Assembly (NCBI RefSeq): GCF_030161115.1
Contig: NZ_BSPQ01000001.1
Coordinates: 796,347-860,346 of the forward strand
DNA: 64,000 nucleotides
Direction of reading: 5' to 3'
DNA from: Psychromonas marina
GTDB taxonomy: Bacteria; Pseudomonadota; Gammaproteobacteria; Enterobacterales; Psychromonadaceae
The position numbers and the translations under genes were made by a program. Under the pieces are notes generated by a model that had not been told where the DNA came from, searched no databases, and saw nothing but the letters and a program-made list of their open reading frames with translations. Within the stretch, counting starts at the first letter, position 1. The number at the start of each line of letters is the position of its first letter. Below are positions 8,940 through 18,195 of this stretch, in pieces.

Positions 8940-9476
8940 CTAAAATTTAAAAAAGTGCTCACGGTAGTACTGCAACTCTGAGATAGATTCGAGAATATCC
9001 ATCATCGCCAAGTGTGAACCTTGCTTTTTATGACCCTTGGTCATTTCGGGTGCCCAACGACGCCCAAGCTCTTTAATTGTACTCACATCGATATTGCGAT
9101 AATGGAAATGCGCTTCAAGATCTTTCATATAACGCACTAAGAAGCGACGATCTTGGCCGATACTATTACCACATAAAGGTGCAGCACCTGCTTCCGTCCA
9201 TTTTTTCACAAAAGCGAGTGTCTCTTGCTCTGCTTGTGCACAGCTTATTTTGCTATTAAGCACACGCTCCGTCAGACCAGATTCGCCGTGATGTGTTACA
9301 CACCACTCATCCATTGCATCCATTTTCTGTTTAGATTCATGGATCACTAATTCAGGTCCTTTAGCGATGATATTTAAGTCGCCATCAGTCACTACTGTTG
9401 CGATTTCAATGATGCTATCGGTCTCAGGATCAAGCCCTGTCATCTCTAAATCGATCCATATTAAGTTATTCTTCAT
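8940..9476 (-). CDS. orn: oligoribonuclease
   Basis: 3'-5' exoribonuclease that degrades very short RNAs and linear di-GMP (pGpG). DEDDh-type motifs are present: IDLEMTGLD with Asp9 and Glu11 at the N-terminus, an internal metal Asp near residue 112 (SIGQDRRFL) and the final His/Asp in GSHLAMMDI. Length 178 is typical (about 180). It is divergent from rsgA with a 117-base shared upstream region; the same neighbours occur in E. coli and Vibrio. The gene reads toward the tRNA-Gly promoter region with no clear terminator between. Confidence 0.96.
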   Translation of the reverse strand: MKNNLIWIDLEMTGLDPETDSIIEIATVVTDGDLNIIAKGPELVIHESKQKMDAMDEWCVTHHGESGLTERVLNSKISCAQAEQETLAFVKKWTEAGAAPLCGNSIGQDRRFLVRYMKDLEAHFHYRNIDVSTIKELGRRWAPEMTKGHKKQGSHLAMMDILESISELQYYREHFFKF

Positions 9477-9593
9477 GCTTATTGTGATCCTTTTTTCAAC
9501 GAGAGAGCGCTCTTTTGCTTAATCATCAGCAAAATATAGTATGATACTTTATTAATAGATATTGTGATAGTTAAGTAATCGTTAAGGAAGCCT

Positions 9594-10634
9594 GTGGCTA
9601 AGAAGAAAAAACTCAGCAAAAATCAAGTCCGTCGTGTTCAAACCAATCAAAATAATCGATTGAAAAAAGATAAAAACAAACAATGGGACGAATCTGAACT
9701 TGGTGCACAACTTGAAGGCGTGGTCATCAGCCGCTTTGGGCAACATGCTGATATAGAAGATGAAAACGGTAACGTCGAACGCTGTAATCTGCGTCGTGCG
9801 GTAAAATCATTAGTGACAGGCGATAAAGTTGTCTGGCGAGCCGGTAATGAATCGCATCAAGGTATCAGTGGTGTAGTCGAAGCTGTTCATCCTCGTACAA
9901 CGGTACTTACACGTCCCGACTATTACGATGGCATCAAGCCGATTGCGGCAAATATCGACCACATCATTATTGTGAGTTCAATTGCGCCTGATTTTTCACG
10001 CAATATTATTGACCGTTATTTAGTGGCCTGTGAAGATATCGGCATCACCCCTATCATCGTGCTTAATAAAAGTGATCTGCTCGATGATGAATCACGCAAA
10101 ATGGTTGATAATGAACTACAAAGTTACCGAAATATCGGTTATAACGTACTTTACAGTTCAATGCATGGCGATGGTCTCGATAGCTTAAAATCGGTAATGA
10201 AAGATAAGATCAATATTTTTGTTGGTCAATCAGGTGTGGGTAAAACCTCGTTGCTGAATATGCTATTACCAGAAGTAGAAGCGGTAACCGGTGAAATATC
10301 TGAAGGCTCTGGTCTAGGTAAACATACCACGACTACTGCACGTTTATACCACTTCCCTGATGGAGGCGATCTCATTGATAGCCCTGGTATTCGCGAATTT
10401 TCTTTATGGCATCTTGCACCAGAACGCATTGCTAGCGGATTTATTGAATTTAGAGAACATCTAGGTGGCTGTCGTTTCCGTGATTGTAAACATAAGATCG
10501 ATCCAGGCTGTGCATTAGTAGAAGCCGTTGATGCGGGTAAAATTGATAGAGCGCGTTATAAAAGCTTTTTACGTATTTTAGAAACCATGGATGATGCCAA
10601 AAATGCACGCCATCGTGATCCTAATACGCATTAA
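9594..10634 (+). CDS. rsgA: ribosome small subunit-dependent GTPase A
   Basis: Circularly permuted GTPase that checks late 30S maturation. A basic N-terminal tail precedes an OB-fold (about 40-110); then the G motifs come in permuted order: NKSD near 157, GQSGVGKT near 212, DSPG near 261; a C-terminal zinc cluster ([10 protein letters not shown]...GC near 292-306) closes the protein. Length 346 is normal. The start is GTG at 9594, chosen because AAGGAAG lies just upstream (9583-9589). Divergent from orn and followed by psd, as in relatives. Confidence 0.96.
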   Translation: MAKKKKLSKNQVRRVQTNQNNRLKKDKNKQWDESELGAQLEGVVISRFGQHADIEDENGNVERCNLRRAVKSLVTGDKVVWRAGNESHQGISGVVEAVHPRTTVLTRPDYYDGIKPIAANIDHIIIVSSIAPDFSRNIIDRYLVACEDIGITPIIVLNKSDLLDDESRKMVDNELQSYRNIGYNVLYSSMHGDGLDSLKSVMKDKINIFVGQSGVGKTSLLNMLLPEVEAVTGEISEGSGLGKHTTTTARLYHFPDGGDLIDSPGIREFSLWHLAPERIASGFIEFREHLGGCRFRDCKHKIDPGCALVEAVDAGKIDRARYKSFLRILETMDDAKNARHRDPNTH

Positions 10635-10640
10635 CAATGT

Positions 10641-10667
10641 AAATACTCGATTTTTTATTGAGTATTT
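10641..10667 (+). terminator. weak hairpin after rsgA
   Basis: AAATACTC (10641-10648) pairs with GAGTATTT (10660-10667). AU-rich stem and poor T-tract, so termination may be partial. Confidence 0.45.
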
Positions 10668-10735
10668 AACCACTATTTATAAACGCACCTCACTTATTAA
10701 AAGGTGCAGAGTAATTAATTAAGATAGAGAGCAAT

Positions 10736-11626
10736 ATGATCGATAAATTAAAAATTGTTGGCCAATACATTTTACCGAAACACCTTTTATCACGTTTAAC
10801 CGGTAAATTAGCAGCAGCAAAAGCGGGTAAGTTAACAACTTTTTTGATTAAGCAGTTTATCGCAAAATTCAAAATTGATATGAGTGAAGCGAAACACTCA
10901 GATCCTGAGTATTTTGACACCTTTAATGACTTCTTTACACGTGAACTTAAAGCTGACGCTCGTAGCGTCGTTGAGGGTGATAACAATCTAGCTACGCCTG
11001 TCGATGGTAAAGTTAGCCAACAGGGTGATATCAAAGAAGGACGCATCTTCCAAGCTAAAGGCCATGATTTTAGTTTACGTGAACTTGTCGGTGGACGTGA
11101 CGATGTGGCTGCGCCCTTTGATGAAGGTATTTTCTCAACGGTTTATTTAGCACCAAAAGATTACCACCGTATTCATATGCCAATCACAGGGAAATTAGAG
11201 CAGTTAATATTCATCCCTGGTGATCTGTTCTCTGTTAACCCATTAACCGCTGAAAACGTGCCGAACCTATTTGCGCGCAATGAACGTGCCGTTGCTATTT
11301 TCTCAACGGCTATCGGCCCAATGGCGGTGGTATTAGTCGGTGCAACCATCGTAGCGAGTATCGAAACAGTTTGGGAAGGCACACTAAAAGGTAAAGAGAT
11401 TAAATACTGGGATTACAGCGAGCAAGATATTACCCTTGAAAAGGGTGATGAGATGGGCCGCTTTAAACTGGGCAGTACGATTGTTGCACTATTTCCAAAG
11501 GGCAGCATCGACTTCTCTGAAGAGCTTGAAGCAGGTTCAGTAACACGTTTAGGCGAGTTATTTGCGACCGTAAAACAAGCCCCTGCAGAGTCAGTAATAG
11601 AAGATACAGAAGAATCTGAAAAATAA
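10736..11626 (+). CDS. psd: phosphatidylserine decarboxylase proenzyme
   Basis: Makes phosphatidylethanolamine from phosphatidylserine at the inner membrane. The enzyme self-cleaves at a serine to form a pyruvoyl cofactor; the LGST cleavage motif is at residues 244-247, inside FKLGSTIVALF. Also visible are KDYHRIHMP (about 142) and the family start region with a basic amphipathic N-terminus. Length 296 is near the usual 285-320; the last 20 residues are acidic and variable. Start ATG at 10736 after AAGATAGAGAG. Same strand as rsgA, 101 bases apart. Confidence 0.95.
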   Translation: MIDKLKIVGQYILPKHLLSRLTGKLAAAKAGKLTTFLIKQFIAKFKIDMSEAKHSDPEYFDTFNDFFTRELKADARSVVEGDNNLATPVDGKVSQQGDIKEGRIFQAKGHDFSLRELVGGRDDVAAPFDEGIFSTVYLAPKDYHRIHMPITGKLEQLIFIPGDLFSVNPLTAENVPNLFARNERAVAIFSTAIGPMAVVLVGATIVASIETVWEGTLKGKEIKYWDYSEQDITLEKGDEMGRFKLGSTIVALFPKGSIDFSEELEAGSVTRLGELFATVKQAPAESVIEDTEESEK

Positions 11627-11648
11627 GCCGAAAATAGAAACGCTTTCT

Positions 11649-11675
11649 GGGGCTAAACAAAAATTAGCCCCTTTT
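11649..11675 (+). terminator. hairpin terminator after psd
   Basis: GGGGCTAA (11649-11656) pairs with TTAGCCCC (11664-11671), followed by TTTT. Confidence 0.75.
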
Positions 11676-11713
11676 AATCCTCTATAGCCATTATCAAGAG
11701 TATTAACCAACCT

Positions 11714-13246
11714 ATGACACAACCATTATCTGCAGCACAATACTTAAAAAAAATCCTACTCGCGCCAGTCTATGAAGCCGCGATTGAAACGCCGTTACAA
11801 CCCATGACTAAGCTTTCGAAGCGCCTCAATAACCAAATATTTTTAAAGCGTGAAGATAGACAACCCGTGCATTCATTCAAGTTACGTGGTGCTTACAACA
11901 AATTATCTAACCTTTCCACAGCACAAAAACAGTGTGGCGTAATAGCAGCTTCTGCGGGAAACCATGCTCAAGGTGTGGCGATGTCAGCACAAAAGATGGG
12001 CATTAAAGCAACCATCGTGATGCCTAAAACTACCCCTGATATTAAAGTCAGCTCAGTACGTGCATTCGGCGCAGATGTAATATTACACGGTGATAGCTTT
12101 GATGCAGCGAGTGAGCACAGTAAGCACCTTGCTGAGTTACACAATTACACACCGATGCACCCTTTTGATGACAGTGATGTAATTGCCGGACAAGGCACCA
12201 TTGGCAAAGAGCTAATTCAGCAAAACGTCCATCTCGATAAAATTTTTGTGCCCGTTGGTGGCGGCGGTTTAGCGGCAGGTATTGCGGTTTATATCAAACA
12301 ACTTTTACCACATATTAAAATCATTGCCGTTGAGCCTGAAGACGCGGCTTGTTTAAAGGCAGCCCTCGCGCACGGATCTCCTATTACACTCGATAGAGTG
12401 GGTCTTTTTGCGGACGGTGTTGCGGTTAAAACCATCGGCAGCGAAACATTTCGCTTATGCCAACAATATATCGATGAAGTGATCACCGTAAATAGTGATG
12501 AGATTTGTGCTGCAGTAAAAGATATTTTTGAAGATAGCCGTGCGATTGCAGAGCCAGCTGGTGCACTTTCTTTGGCAGGACTTAAAAAATATAGCCACCA
12601 GCATCAACTTGAAAACGAGCAACTAAGCGCGATTTTAAGCGGCGCAAATGTTAACTTTCATGGTTTACGTTATGTCTCTGAACGTTGTGAATTAGGCGAG
12701 CAAAAAGAGAGTATTCTTGCGGTAACTATTCCTGAGAAACAAGGTGCTTTCTTAGACTTTTGTAATGAGCTTGATAGCCGTGCCATCACTGAATTTAATT
12801 ATCGTTTTAATTCACGTAAAAAAGCCAATATTTTTGTTGGTATTCGCACACCAGAAGGTGCAGAGGAGCTGCTAGAAATCACCGACAACCTAACCAAGAA
12901 AGGTTATGCCGTCGCTGATTTAAGCCATGACGAAGTCGCAAAGTTGCACTTACGTTACATGGTCGGTGGCGCACCAGTTGAAAAATTAAAAGAGCGACTC
13001 TATAGTTTTGAGTTCCCAGAGCACCCAAATGCATTAGTTAAGTTCTTAAATATGCTAGGGACGCATGCCAGCATCACCCTATTCCATTACCGTAATCACG
13101 GGGCGGCTTACGGGCAAGTACTCGCAGGTTTTGAAATAGCAGATGGTGAAATAGAAGCGTTCAGCGAGCACTTAAATGCATTAGGTTATAACTATAAAGA
13201 TGAAACCGATAACCAAGCGTATCGTTTCTTCTTAGCTAATAATTAA
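11714..13246 (+). CDS. ilvA: threonine ammonia-lyase, biosynthetic
   Basis: Deaminates threonine to 2-oxobutanoate, the first step to isoleucine. The PLP lysine is in SFKLRGAYN (about residue 56); the glycine-rich phosphate loop VGGGGLAAG is near 182. After the catalytic domain (to about 320) there are two ACT-like regulatory domains (about 335-410 and 430-505) in the arrangement of the isoleucine-inhibited biosynthetic enzyme, not the short catabolic form. Length 510 matches. It stands alone here, away from an ilvGMED cluster, while the ilvIH acetolactate synthase genes are at 43132-45349. Confidence 0.95.
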   Translation: MTQPLSAAQYLKKILLAPVYEAAIETPLQPMTKLSKRLNNQIFLKREDRQPVHSFKLRGAYNKLSNLSTAQKQCGVIAASAGNHAQGVAMSAQKMGIKATIVMPKTTPDIKVSSVRAFGADVILHGDSFDAASEHSKHLAELHNYTPMHPFDDSDVIAGQGTIGKELIQQNVHLDKIFVPVGGGGLAAGIAVYIKQLLPHIKIIAVEPEDAACLKAALAHGSPITLDRVGLFADGVAVKTIGSETFRLCQQYIDEVITVNSDEICAAVKDIFEDSRAIAEPAGALSLAGLKKYSHQHQLENEQLSAILSGANVNFHGLRYVSERCELGEQKESILAVTIPEKQGAFLDFCNELDSRAITEFNYRFNSRKKANIFVGIRTPEGAEELLEITDNLTKKGYAVADLSHDEVAKLHLRYMVGGAPVEKLKERLYSFEFPEHPNALVKFLNMLGTHASITLFHYRNHGAAYGQVLAGFEIADGEIEAFSEHLNALGYNYKDETDNQAYRFFLANN

Positions 13247-13376
13247 TGGTTTAGTGATTAGTTAGAGACTCGTAAACTTACGGCTAGTCCTAGTGTCCAT
13301 TTTATTGGGGCCATATCAGGCTAATAACTGATAACTAACTACTAATAATTATAATAACAACCGATAAGGATCATCG

Positions 13377-14438
13377 ATGTTACCCAATAAACGCATAAAG
13401 CGCTTATTTAAGCGTTTAGCACGCCGTATAAGCTGGCCTGCCATGTTATTTCTAATAGCAGGGCAAGCTTTTCTCACCTATATTTTATTTTTTTTAGCGG
13501 GTGAGAAGGCGCTTATTAACCATCCTTTAGAGTTCATTTATTACAATATGGTCGTCGTTTCTACCGTCGGCTTTGGTGACCTCAGCCCTGTCACCCATGC
13601 AGGAAAAGTGATTGTCGCTTTTTGGCAAATCCCATCAGGTTTAATTGTCTTTGCCTCTTTCATCGGTAAAGTGACACAACTATTTATTAACATAGCGAGA
13701 AGAAACATGGACGGCAGTAACGATTTTTACCACTACAATGACCACATCCTTTTGTTATGCTGGGATGACCACTCAACAAGACAGATAGTAAAGTTAATCC
13801 TAGGTGATAAAAAACGCCAAGATCGTCAGATTCTACTCTGTGTAACCGATGATATTAAAAACCCATTCCCAGATAATATGGCTGTTTCCTTTGCTAAACT
13901 GCGTACTTTCTCCGATAAAAAAGAGCTTGATAGAGTCGGCATTAGTAAAGCCAAACGTATTATTGTAGATGGAAAGTCTGATGATGAAACATTATCTATC
14001 GCATTAAGTATTGCTACATTTGCCTCTAAAGATGCCAATATTTCAGCACATTTCTTTGATCAAACTAAAGCACAGTTGCTGAAAATGCATTGTCCACATA
14101 TTGAGTGCAGCATCGATAACAGCGCTAAAATGATGGTGCGTAGCATGCAAGATCCTGGTTCTAGCCAAGTCACAGAGCAACTACTCTCGACACTTACTGG
14201 TGCAACATTATATTGCTTTCAAACACCAAAAACGCAAAAAGAGGTTGAATTCGGTGTCTTGTTTAACAACTTGAAGAGTCAACATGAAATGATATTAATT
14301 GGATTAAGTCACTTTAAAAATGGTGATGATATGCAGTTAAACCCACCGCTAGACAAAGTCATCAAAGGGGGGGATTATTTACATTATATCGCCAATGAAC
14401 GTATCAATACGGATGATATTAATTGGCAAGACATTTAA
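13377..14438 (+). CDS. two-helix potassium channel with cytoplasmic RCK-like region
   Basis: 353 residues. Helix 1 about 20-42, pore helix and selectivity filter TVGFGD at 63-68, helix 2 about 78-104, then a cytoplasmic part beginning HILLLCWDDHSTRQIVKLI (about 122), which has the shape of a Rossmann RCK/TrkA-N domain although the usual GxGxxG is degenerate (LCWDDHS). Such channels pass potassium and are gated by ligands on the RCK ring. With a single two-helix pore four copies must assemble. The degenerate nucleotide motif argues against a standard NAD-binding site. It converges with the mscS-like gene. Substrate is inferred from the filter sequence. Confidence 0.82.
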   Translation: MLPNKRIKRLFKRLARRISWPAMLFLIAGQAFLTYILFFLAGEKALINHPLEFIYYNMVVVSTVGFGDLSPVTHAGKVIVAFWQIPSGLIVFASFIGKVTQLFINIARRNMDGSNDFYHYNDHILLLCWDDHSTRQIVKLILGDKKRQDRQILLCVTDDIKNPFPDNMAVSFAKLRTFSDKKELDRVGISKAKRIIVDGKSDDETLSIALSIATFASKDANISAHFFDQTKAQLLKMHCPHIECSIDNSAKMMVRSMQDPGSSQVTEQLLSTLTGATLYCFQTPKTQKEVEFGVLFNNLKSQHEMILIGLSHFKNGDDMQLNPPLDKVIKGGDYLHYIANERINTDDINWQDI

Positions 14439-14461
14439 GTAATTGATGCCGTCATAGACAT

Positions 14462-14489
14462 AATCAGACGAAATTTACTTCGTCTGATT
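14462..14489. terminator. bidirectional hairpin between the potassium channel and mscS-like genes
   Basis: 11-bp perfect stem AATCAGACGAA (14462-14472) with TTCGTCTGATT (14479-14489). It overlaps the stop codon of the leftward mscS-like gene. Confidence 0.6.
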
Positions 14490-15369
14490 AACTGCTTTTA
14501 AACGCAATCGCAGGCGGTAATATCTGATGCTTTCTAAATTCACTCATCACCCGTAATGTAATATCGGTTTCAAATAATTTTTCAAACTTAGTATCCACCA
14601 CATACACCTTACAAGTTAATTTTATCGCCAAATAGTTATCGGTAATCGTTTGCTGTACCAATACCACTACTGGTTTAGGTAGATGAATATAACGGCTTGA
14701 TGATGCACACTCCTGAATCAATTCGCGCGCGAGGGTAATATCCTGATCTAACCCCACATGAAACGGGATCACCACCTGCATATCTAATGCGCCATAATTA
14801 CCACTACTGACCACCTCATTAAGAAACTTATTATTAGGAATGGTAATAATGTCGTCATTAAGCGTATTCATGCGCACAGAGCGTAACCCAATAGTGACAA
14901 TATCCCCATAATGACCTTCAAAGGTTACTCTATCCCCCACTTGAAACGGGCGATCAATCATAATAGTCAACCCCGCAACAAAAGAGGCAGTCAGATCTTT
15001 CAACGCAAAACCAACCGATACCGCAATGGTGCCGCCAATCAATGCGAGTATGCGCTCATCAACTCGAAAACTCAGCATGAACACACTTACCGCAGTCGAC
15101 ATATAAACAAAGAATTGAAAAAATGATTGCAGCTTTTGCAGTAACATCCGACGCTGTACAAATTGATCACCTATATTAGCCACCAGCGATTCAATAAAGC
15201 GTAATAATATCCATGCACAAGCAATAATAATCAGTGAGGCAAACACTCCCCCCCAGCGGATTAAGCTAGCAAAATCTTGTAAATTATCCAAGGGAGCGGT
15301 ATCTAGTTCAACCGCAAAAGCAGGACTTATCAACGTTATCAATAGTATTAAAAACAGATTACGAATCAT
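14488..15369 (-). CDS. MscS-family mechanosensitive channel
   Basis: 293 residues with a cleavable-looking signal peptide (first ~19), helices at about 39-63 and 84-107, and the pore helix region about 111-142 (GGTIAVSVGFALKDLTAS). Then the MscS beta domain: RPFQVGDRVTFEG, VRMNTLNDDIITIPNN. MscS channels open under membrane tension to release solutes in hypo-osmotic shock. The pore helix contains the glycine/alanine spacing typical of the family. Its ATG follows the stop of the 784-residue gene after a single base, so the two are translationally coupled and probably work together. The protein is close in size to small MscS/YnaI-core forms. Confidence 0.88.
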   Translation of the reverse strand: MIRNLFLILLITLISPAFAVELDTAPLDNLQDFASLIRWGGVFASLIIIACAWILLRFIESLVANIGDQFVQRRMLLQKLQSFFQFFVYMSTAVSVFMLSFRVDERILALIGGTIAVSVGFALKDLTASFVAGLTIMIDRPFQVGDRVTFEGHYGDIVTIGLRSVRMNTLNDDIITIPNNKFLNEVVSSGNYGALDMQVVIPFHVGLDQDITLARELIQECASSSRYIHLPKPVVVLVQQTITDNYLAIKLTCKVYVVDTKFEKLFETDITLRVMSEFRKHQILPPAIAFKSS

Positions 15370-15370
15370 A

Positions 15371-17716
15371 TTATTTCACCAGTAGATGTTGACGATGCAG
15401 GATATTAGTAATGTTGCGGAACCACAGATCCGATACCCGTGACTTATCGCCAGACCACTCAATGTAACCACGACTTTGAAAGTATCGCAGCGTGCTGATC
15501 ACCTCATTAATACTTAAACGCGTACAGTCGGTTAACTCTTCAGGGGAGGCAATTTCAAGCTGTACAATCGAACGGAGAACAGCAAGCATCGGTTTGGGCA
15601 TTTTTTCCAATCCTTCCGAGGAAGGTATTTTAAACAATCGTACCTGTACCGTATTAGTTTCACTGTTTCTAAACAGAGAACGTCTGAAAAAACGCAACGC
15701 CACCGTCGGGTTACCATCTGAGTAATCCCAGAGAATACGATAAAAACCATGACGCGCACGCTGCTCTTCTGTCTGCTCATCTTTTTCCCATTGACGAGGC
15801 AATGCTAAACCATCAAAAGAGAGCGCATATTGTGCATCATCAGAGAGACGACTGGTGAGTAACTCGCTAATTTCCGTTTCACTCCAGCGAGGCAAAAATT
15901 CCACTAAATCAAATAAAAGCCGCTCCCCTCTTGCTCTGTCGACAAAGCGCCAGCTAGATTTTTCAATCGCTAGCACTGCGCGATGATTGTTTTTAGATTG
16001 ACGTAATAAATTAGTTAAACGCATTAAAGGAGCGAGCCCTCCCACCTGAGGTTTTACTAGGCGCTGAACGTTATCAAAGGCAAATAGATAACATTTAGCC
16101 GTGCTACGTAGATGCGTCAATAACAGAGCTTCATTCCCTGTTTCTGGTAAGTCGAGCATTTCGCAAAGCTTGGTGACCAAAGCGTCAAAGCCCTCATGTG
16201 GACAGCTAACATAGATAGATTGTGCATCATCGACATCATGCAAAAAACGCCGTAAAAGCGTTGTTGTGCCCACTCCCCGTTCGCCAGAGAGAATACATAC
16301 CGTCGGTTTATCACTGAGTAAGTAGGTCGCTAATGATTCATAGGTTTGCTGTGCATACCCAGGTAACAATAAACTATTTTCACTACCCGGTAGGACGTAG
16401 GAAAAGGTCTCATCACCCCGTATTTTATGCAGGTGGGCTTGGTCGCTTTCAATTTCTGTCTGTTTAGCCACCTCAATACGAAACAGGTAAGCCAACGCAT
16501 GGCTAAATATTTGATAATGGGAAAGTAGCTCAATCAGATAATGTTGTAATGCACGCAATATTAACCAGACAGCAGCAATAGCAGTACAGAGAGTGGCAAA
16601 CAACCAACGCTGTTTGTTAGCTTCAGCCCACTGAACCACTGCAGGTTGCTCATTTCTGGCAGCTAAACACTCAAAAATATAGGCTTTCCACTTATGCAAA
16701 GAATACACGGTGAGTAAAAAATAGAAGAAAAAGATAAGCGATGAAATCCACGCATAAATGGTTCCCTTACCAAGAGTTATCTCTGATATTTGTGCAATAA
16801 GCCCAGTAGTTATAAACCCCCAAACGTATAAACGTATTGTCGACAAACGCAGTGTAATCATCGCCTTGCTTAACTTGCGGCTGTGCTGATAAGCAAACTC
16901 AAGAATAAAACTAACCGCAATTGCTCCACCTAAAATCCACCACGTAAATATCTCTAGGAACACCAGATGTTGCAAGCTAGGTAGCTGCGCAATAATACGT
17001 AATGATAACGTGATCATAATTAGCCATGCGATAGCACGATGGGCACGGCTGACATACCAAACCAAGCGTAATAAAAGATTATTAGCCATGCTGTTTTGAT
17101 TCATCTTGTCGCCTAATGCTTCGATGAAACGTACACTATTACGTAACCACCACGACAAAATAAGTGCCAGAAAAAAAACTTTAAAAATAACCACTAACAC
17201 CGGTACGGGCGAGATAAAAATATCGTTCACAAAATCTCTAAAAGCACGGATTTCTTGATGCAGATAAAACTCTATATTTAACCCTGTCAAATAAAACTCA
17301 GTTCTAAACTGCGTCACCCCTTCCGGACCAAACCCCGTCACGAGCTCGTTAATATGAGGGCTGCTCAAGGCTAATAACTGCTGTTTATCATGGCTTAAAC
17401 TGAGTGCAGAATAATAATTAACTTGCGTATTCTTCCAGACTTGTGGAGATTCAGGGGATTTTTTATAGTCACTTAATGCCCCCCTGAAGGCTTTATTTTG
17501 TTCTAACTGCATCTCTAACACATTGATTAGAAGCCGATCGACCTGTTGCTGCTGTTGTACACTTAAAAAATGTACTTCTGGTAATTGCATCACCTGTTGA
17601 TGCAATGAAGCCGCTCCCGGTGTTAACACTTCCCCCCTATTTTCAGGGAAATTTAATAATGAAAATGCGGACGATGAAAACATTAGCAACAGTAAAAAAT
17701 AAAGTTTATTGGTCAT
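15371..17716 (-). CDS. membrane-bound AAA/STAND-like NTPase-fold protein with C-terminal winged helix
   Basis: 781 residues from ATG at 17716 (a GTG three codons upstream is also possible). Order: signal peptide (1-20), periplasmic helical region with Gln-rich VQQQQQVDRLL (about 25-170), five or six membrane segments (about 178-395), a linker, a P-loop NTPase-like domain (about 460-640) and a winged-helix-like end (about 695-780, EELTDCTRLSINEVISTLR). The P-loop reads GERGVGTTT: the Walker A lysine is replaced by threonine. The Walker B position reads LFAFDN. DGNPTVAL at about 660 resembles the GxP motif of STAND proteins. So nucleotide may bind weakly or not be hydrolysed. Coupled to the MscS channel gene one base downstream. 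I know of no named family with this layout; a stress sensor controlling the channel is inference only. Confidence 0.75.
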   Translation of the reverse strand: MTNKLYFLLLLMFSSSAFSLLNFPENRGEVLTPGAASLHQQVMQLPEVHFLSVQQQQQVDRLLINVLEMQLEQNKAFRGALSDYKKSPESPQVWKNTQVNYYSALSLSHDKQQLLALSSPHINELVTGFGPEGVTQFRTEFYLTGLNIEFYLHQEIRAFRDFVNDIFISPVPVLVVIFKVFFLALILSWWLRNSVRFIEALGDKMNQNSMANNLLLRLVWYVSRAHRAIAWLIMITLSLRIIAQLPSLQHLVFLEIFTWWILGGAIAVSFILEFAYQHSRKLSKAMITLRLSTIRLYVWGFITTGLIAQISEITLGKGTIYAWISSLIFFFYFLLTVYSLHKWKAYIFECLAARNEQPAVVQWAEANKQRWLFATLCTAIAAVWLILRALQHYLIELLSHYQIFSHALAYLFRIEVAKQTEIESDQAHLHKIRGDETFSYVLPGSENSLLLPGYAQQTYESLATYLLSDKPTVCILSGERGVGTTTLLRRFLHDVDDAQSIYVSCPHEGFDALVTKLCEMLDLPETGNEALLLTHLRSTAKCYLFAFDNVQRLVKPQVGGLAPLMRLTNLLRQSKNNHRAVLAIEKSSWRFVDRARGERLLFDLVEFLPRWSETEISELLTSRLSDDAQYALSFDGLALPRQWEKDEQTEEQRARHGFYRILWDYSDGNPTVALRFFRRSLFRNSETNTVQVRLFKIPSSEGLEKMPKPMLAVLRSIVQLEIASPEELTDCTRLSINEVISTLRYFQSRGYIEWSGDKSRVSDLWFRNITNILHRQHLLVK

Positions 17717-17847
17717 AACCACCACGCAATATGCAATTTAATTAAACTTTAATTCTAATCAAAAAAGAGAATAATGATATTTAAGCACCCTTTAAATTCT
17801 ATATAACACTTGATAGAGAGAGCTTGCTTACACTTTATAGATGAAAA

Positions 17848-17880
17848 ATGTTCATCGAGCAGACAAAAGATGTTCATCGA
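17848..17880 (+). promoter_or_regulatory. direct repeat upstream of the btuB promoter
   Basis: ATGTTCATCGA occurs at 17848-17858 and 17870-17880, 22 bases (two helical turns) apart, ending 6 bases before the -35 box. The first copy sits in an inverted repeat GATGAA-N5-TTCATC (17840-17856). The placement fits an activator site. Confidence 0.5.
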
Positions 17881-17886
17881 CATATA

Positions 17887-17914
17887 TTGACAGACAGCGT
17901 TAAATTCCTATAAT
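17887..17914 (+). promoter_or_regulatory. sigma-70 promoter of the B12-uptake operon
   Basis: Consensus TTGACA (17887-17892), 16-base spacer, consensus TATAAT (17909-17914). Predicted transcript start near 17921, just before the riboswitch. Confidence 0.82.
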
Positions 17915-17923
17915 CGCCTTCTT

Positions 17924-18062
17924 TATGTTTATTGCTTTAGAGCAATGATTAAATGGGAAGCATGATAAAGCATGCACTGCCCCCGCAACTGTGAGTCTTT
18001 TTAGTTAGAAAAGGCAAGTCAGATACCAGCATAAAAACGTCACTTTCTAATTAGCGGGTTGG
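17924..18062 (+). ncRNA. cobalamin riboswitch aptamer
   Basis: The core elements of the B12 riboswitch are in order: GGGAAG (17955-17960), the GCACTGCCCCCGCAACTGTGA stretch (17974-17994) and AGTCAGATACC (18017-18027, the B12 box). CCCGC in the loop (17982-17986) can pair with GCGGG at 18054-18058, the kissing contact known in this class. It precedes a TonB-dependent receptor gene and a BtuCDF-like transporter, which agrees with cobalamin control. Outer boundaries are approximate. Confidence 0.92.
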
Positions 18063-18100
18063 TTTTTTAGAGCGTATCTACATGTTTGTGGCGAATCGGA

Positions 18101-18194
18101 GGAGGTTTTCTCTATTTGCAACGACATGCCAGGCCAACTTCTGCGCATCTGCGAAAAAGAAAACTTCCGAATTAAATTTATTAAAAGGAAGTTT
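18101..18194 (+). promoter_or_regulatory. putative expression platform with two exclusive helices
   Basis: AAACTTCC (18161-18168) pairs with GGAAGTTT (18187-18194), which contains the ribosome site AAGGA of the receptor gene. The same 5' arm, extended as GAAAACTTCC (18159-18168), can instead pair over ten positions with GGAGGTTTTC (18101-18110). The two helices exclude one another, as expected for a translational riboswitch. Confidence 0.6.
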
Positions 18195-18195
18195 C

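Noticed and set aside
17760..17790. Fur box near the B12 locus
   Set aside because: AT-rich words resemble half sites only; no 19-bp palindrome.
18082..18195. N-terminal extension of the BtuB-like frame
   Set aside because: It lies in the riboswitch leader, is not signal-peptide-like, and a good ribosome site with ATG is at 18196.
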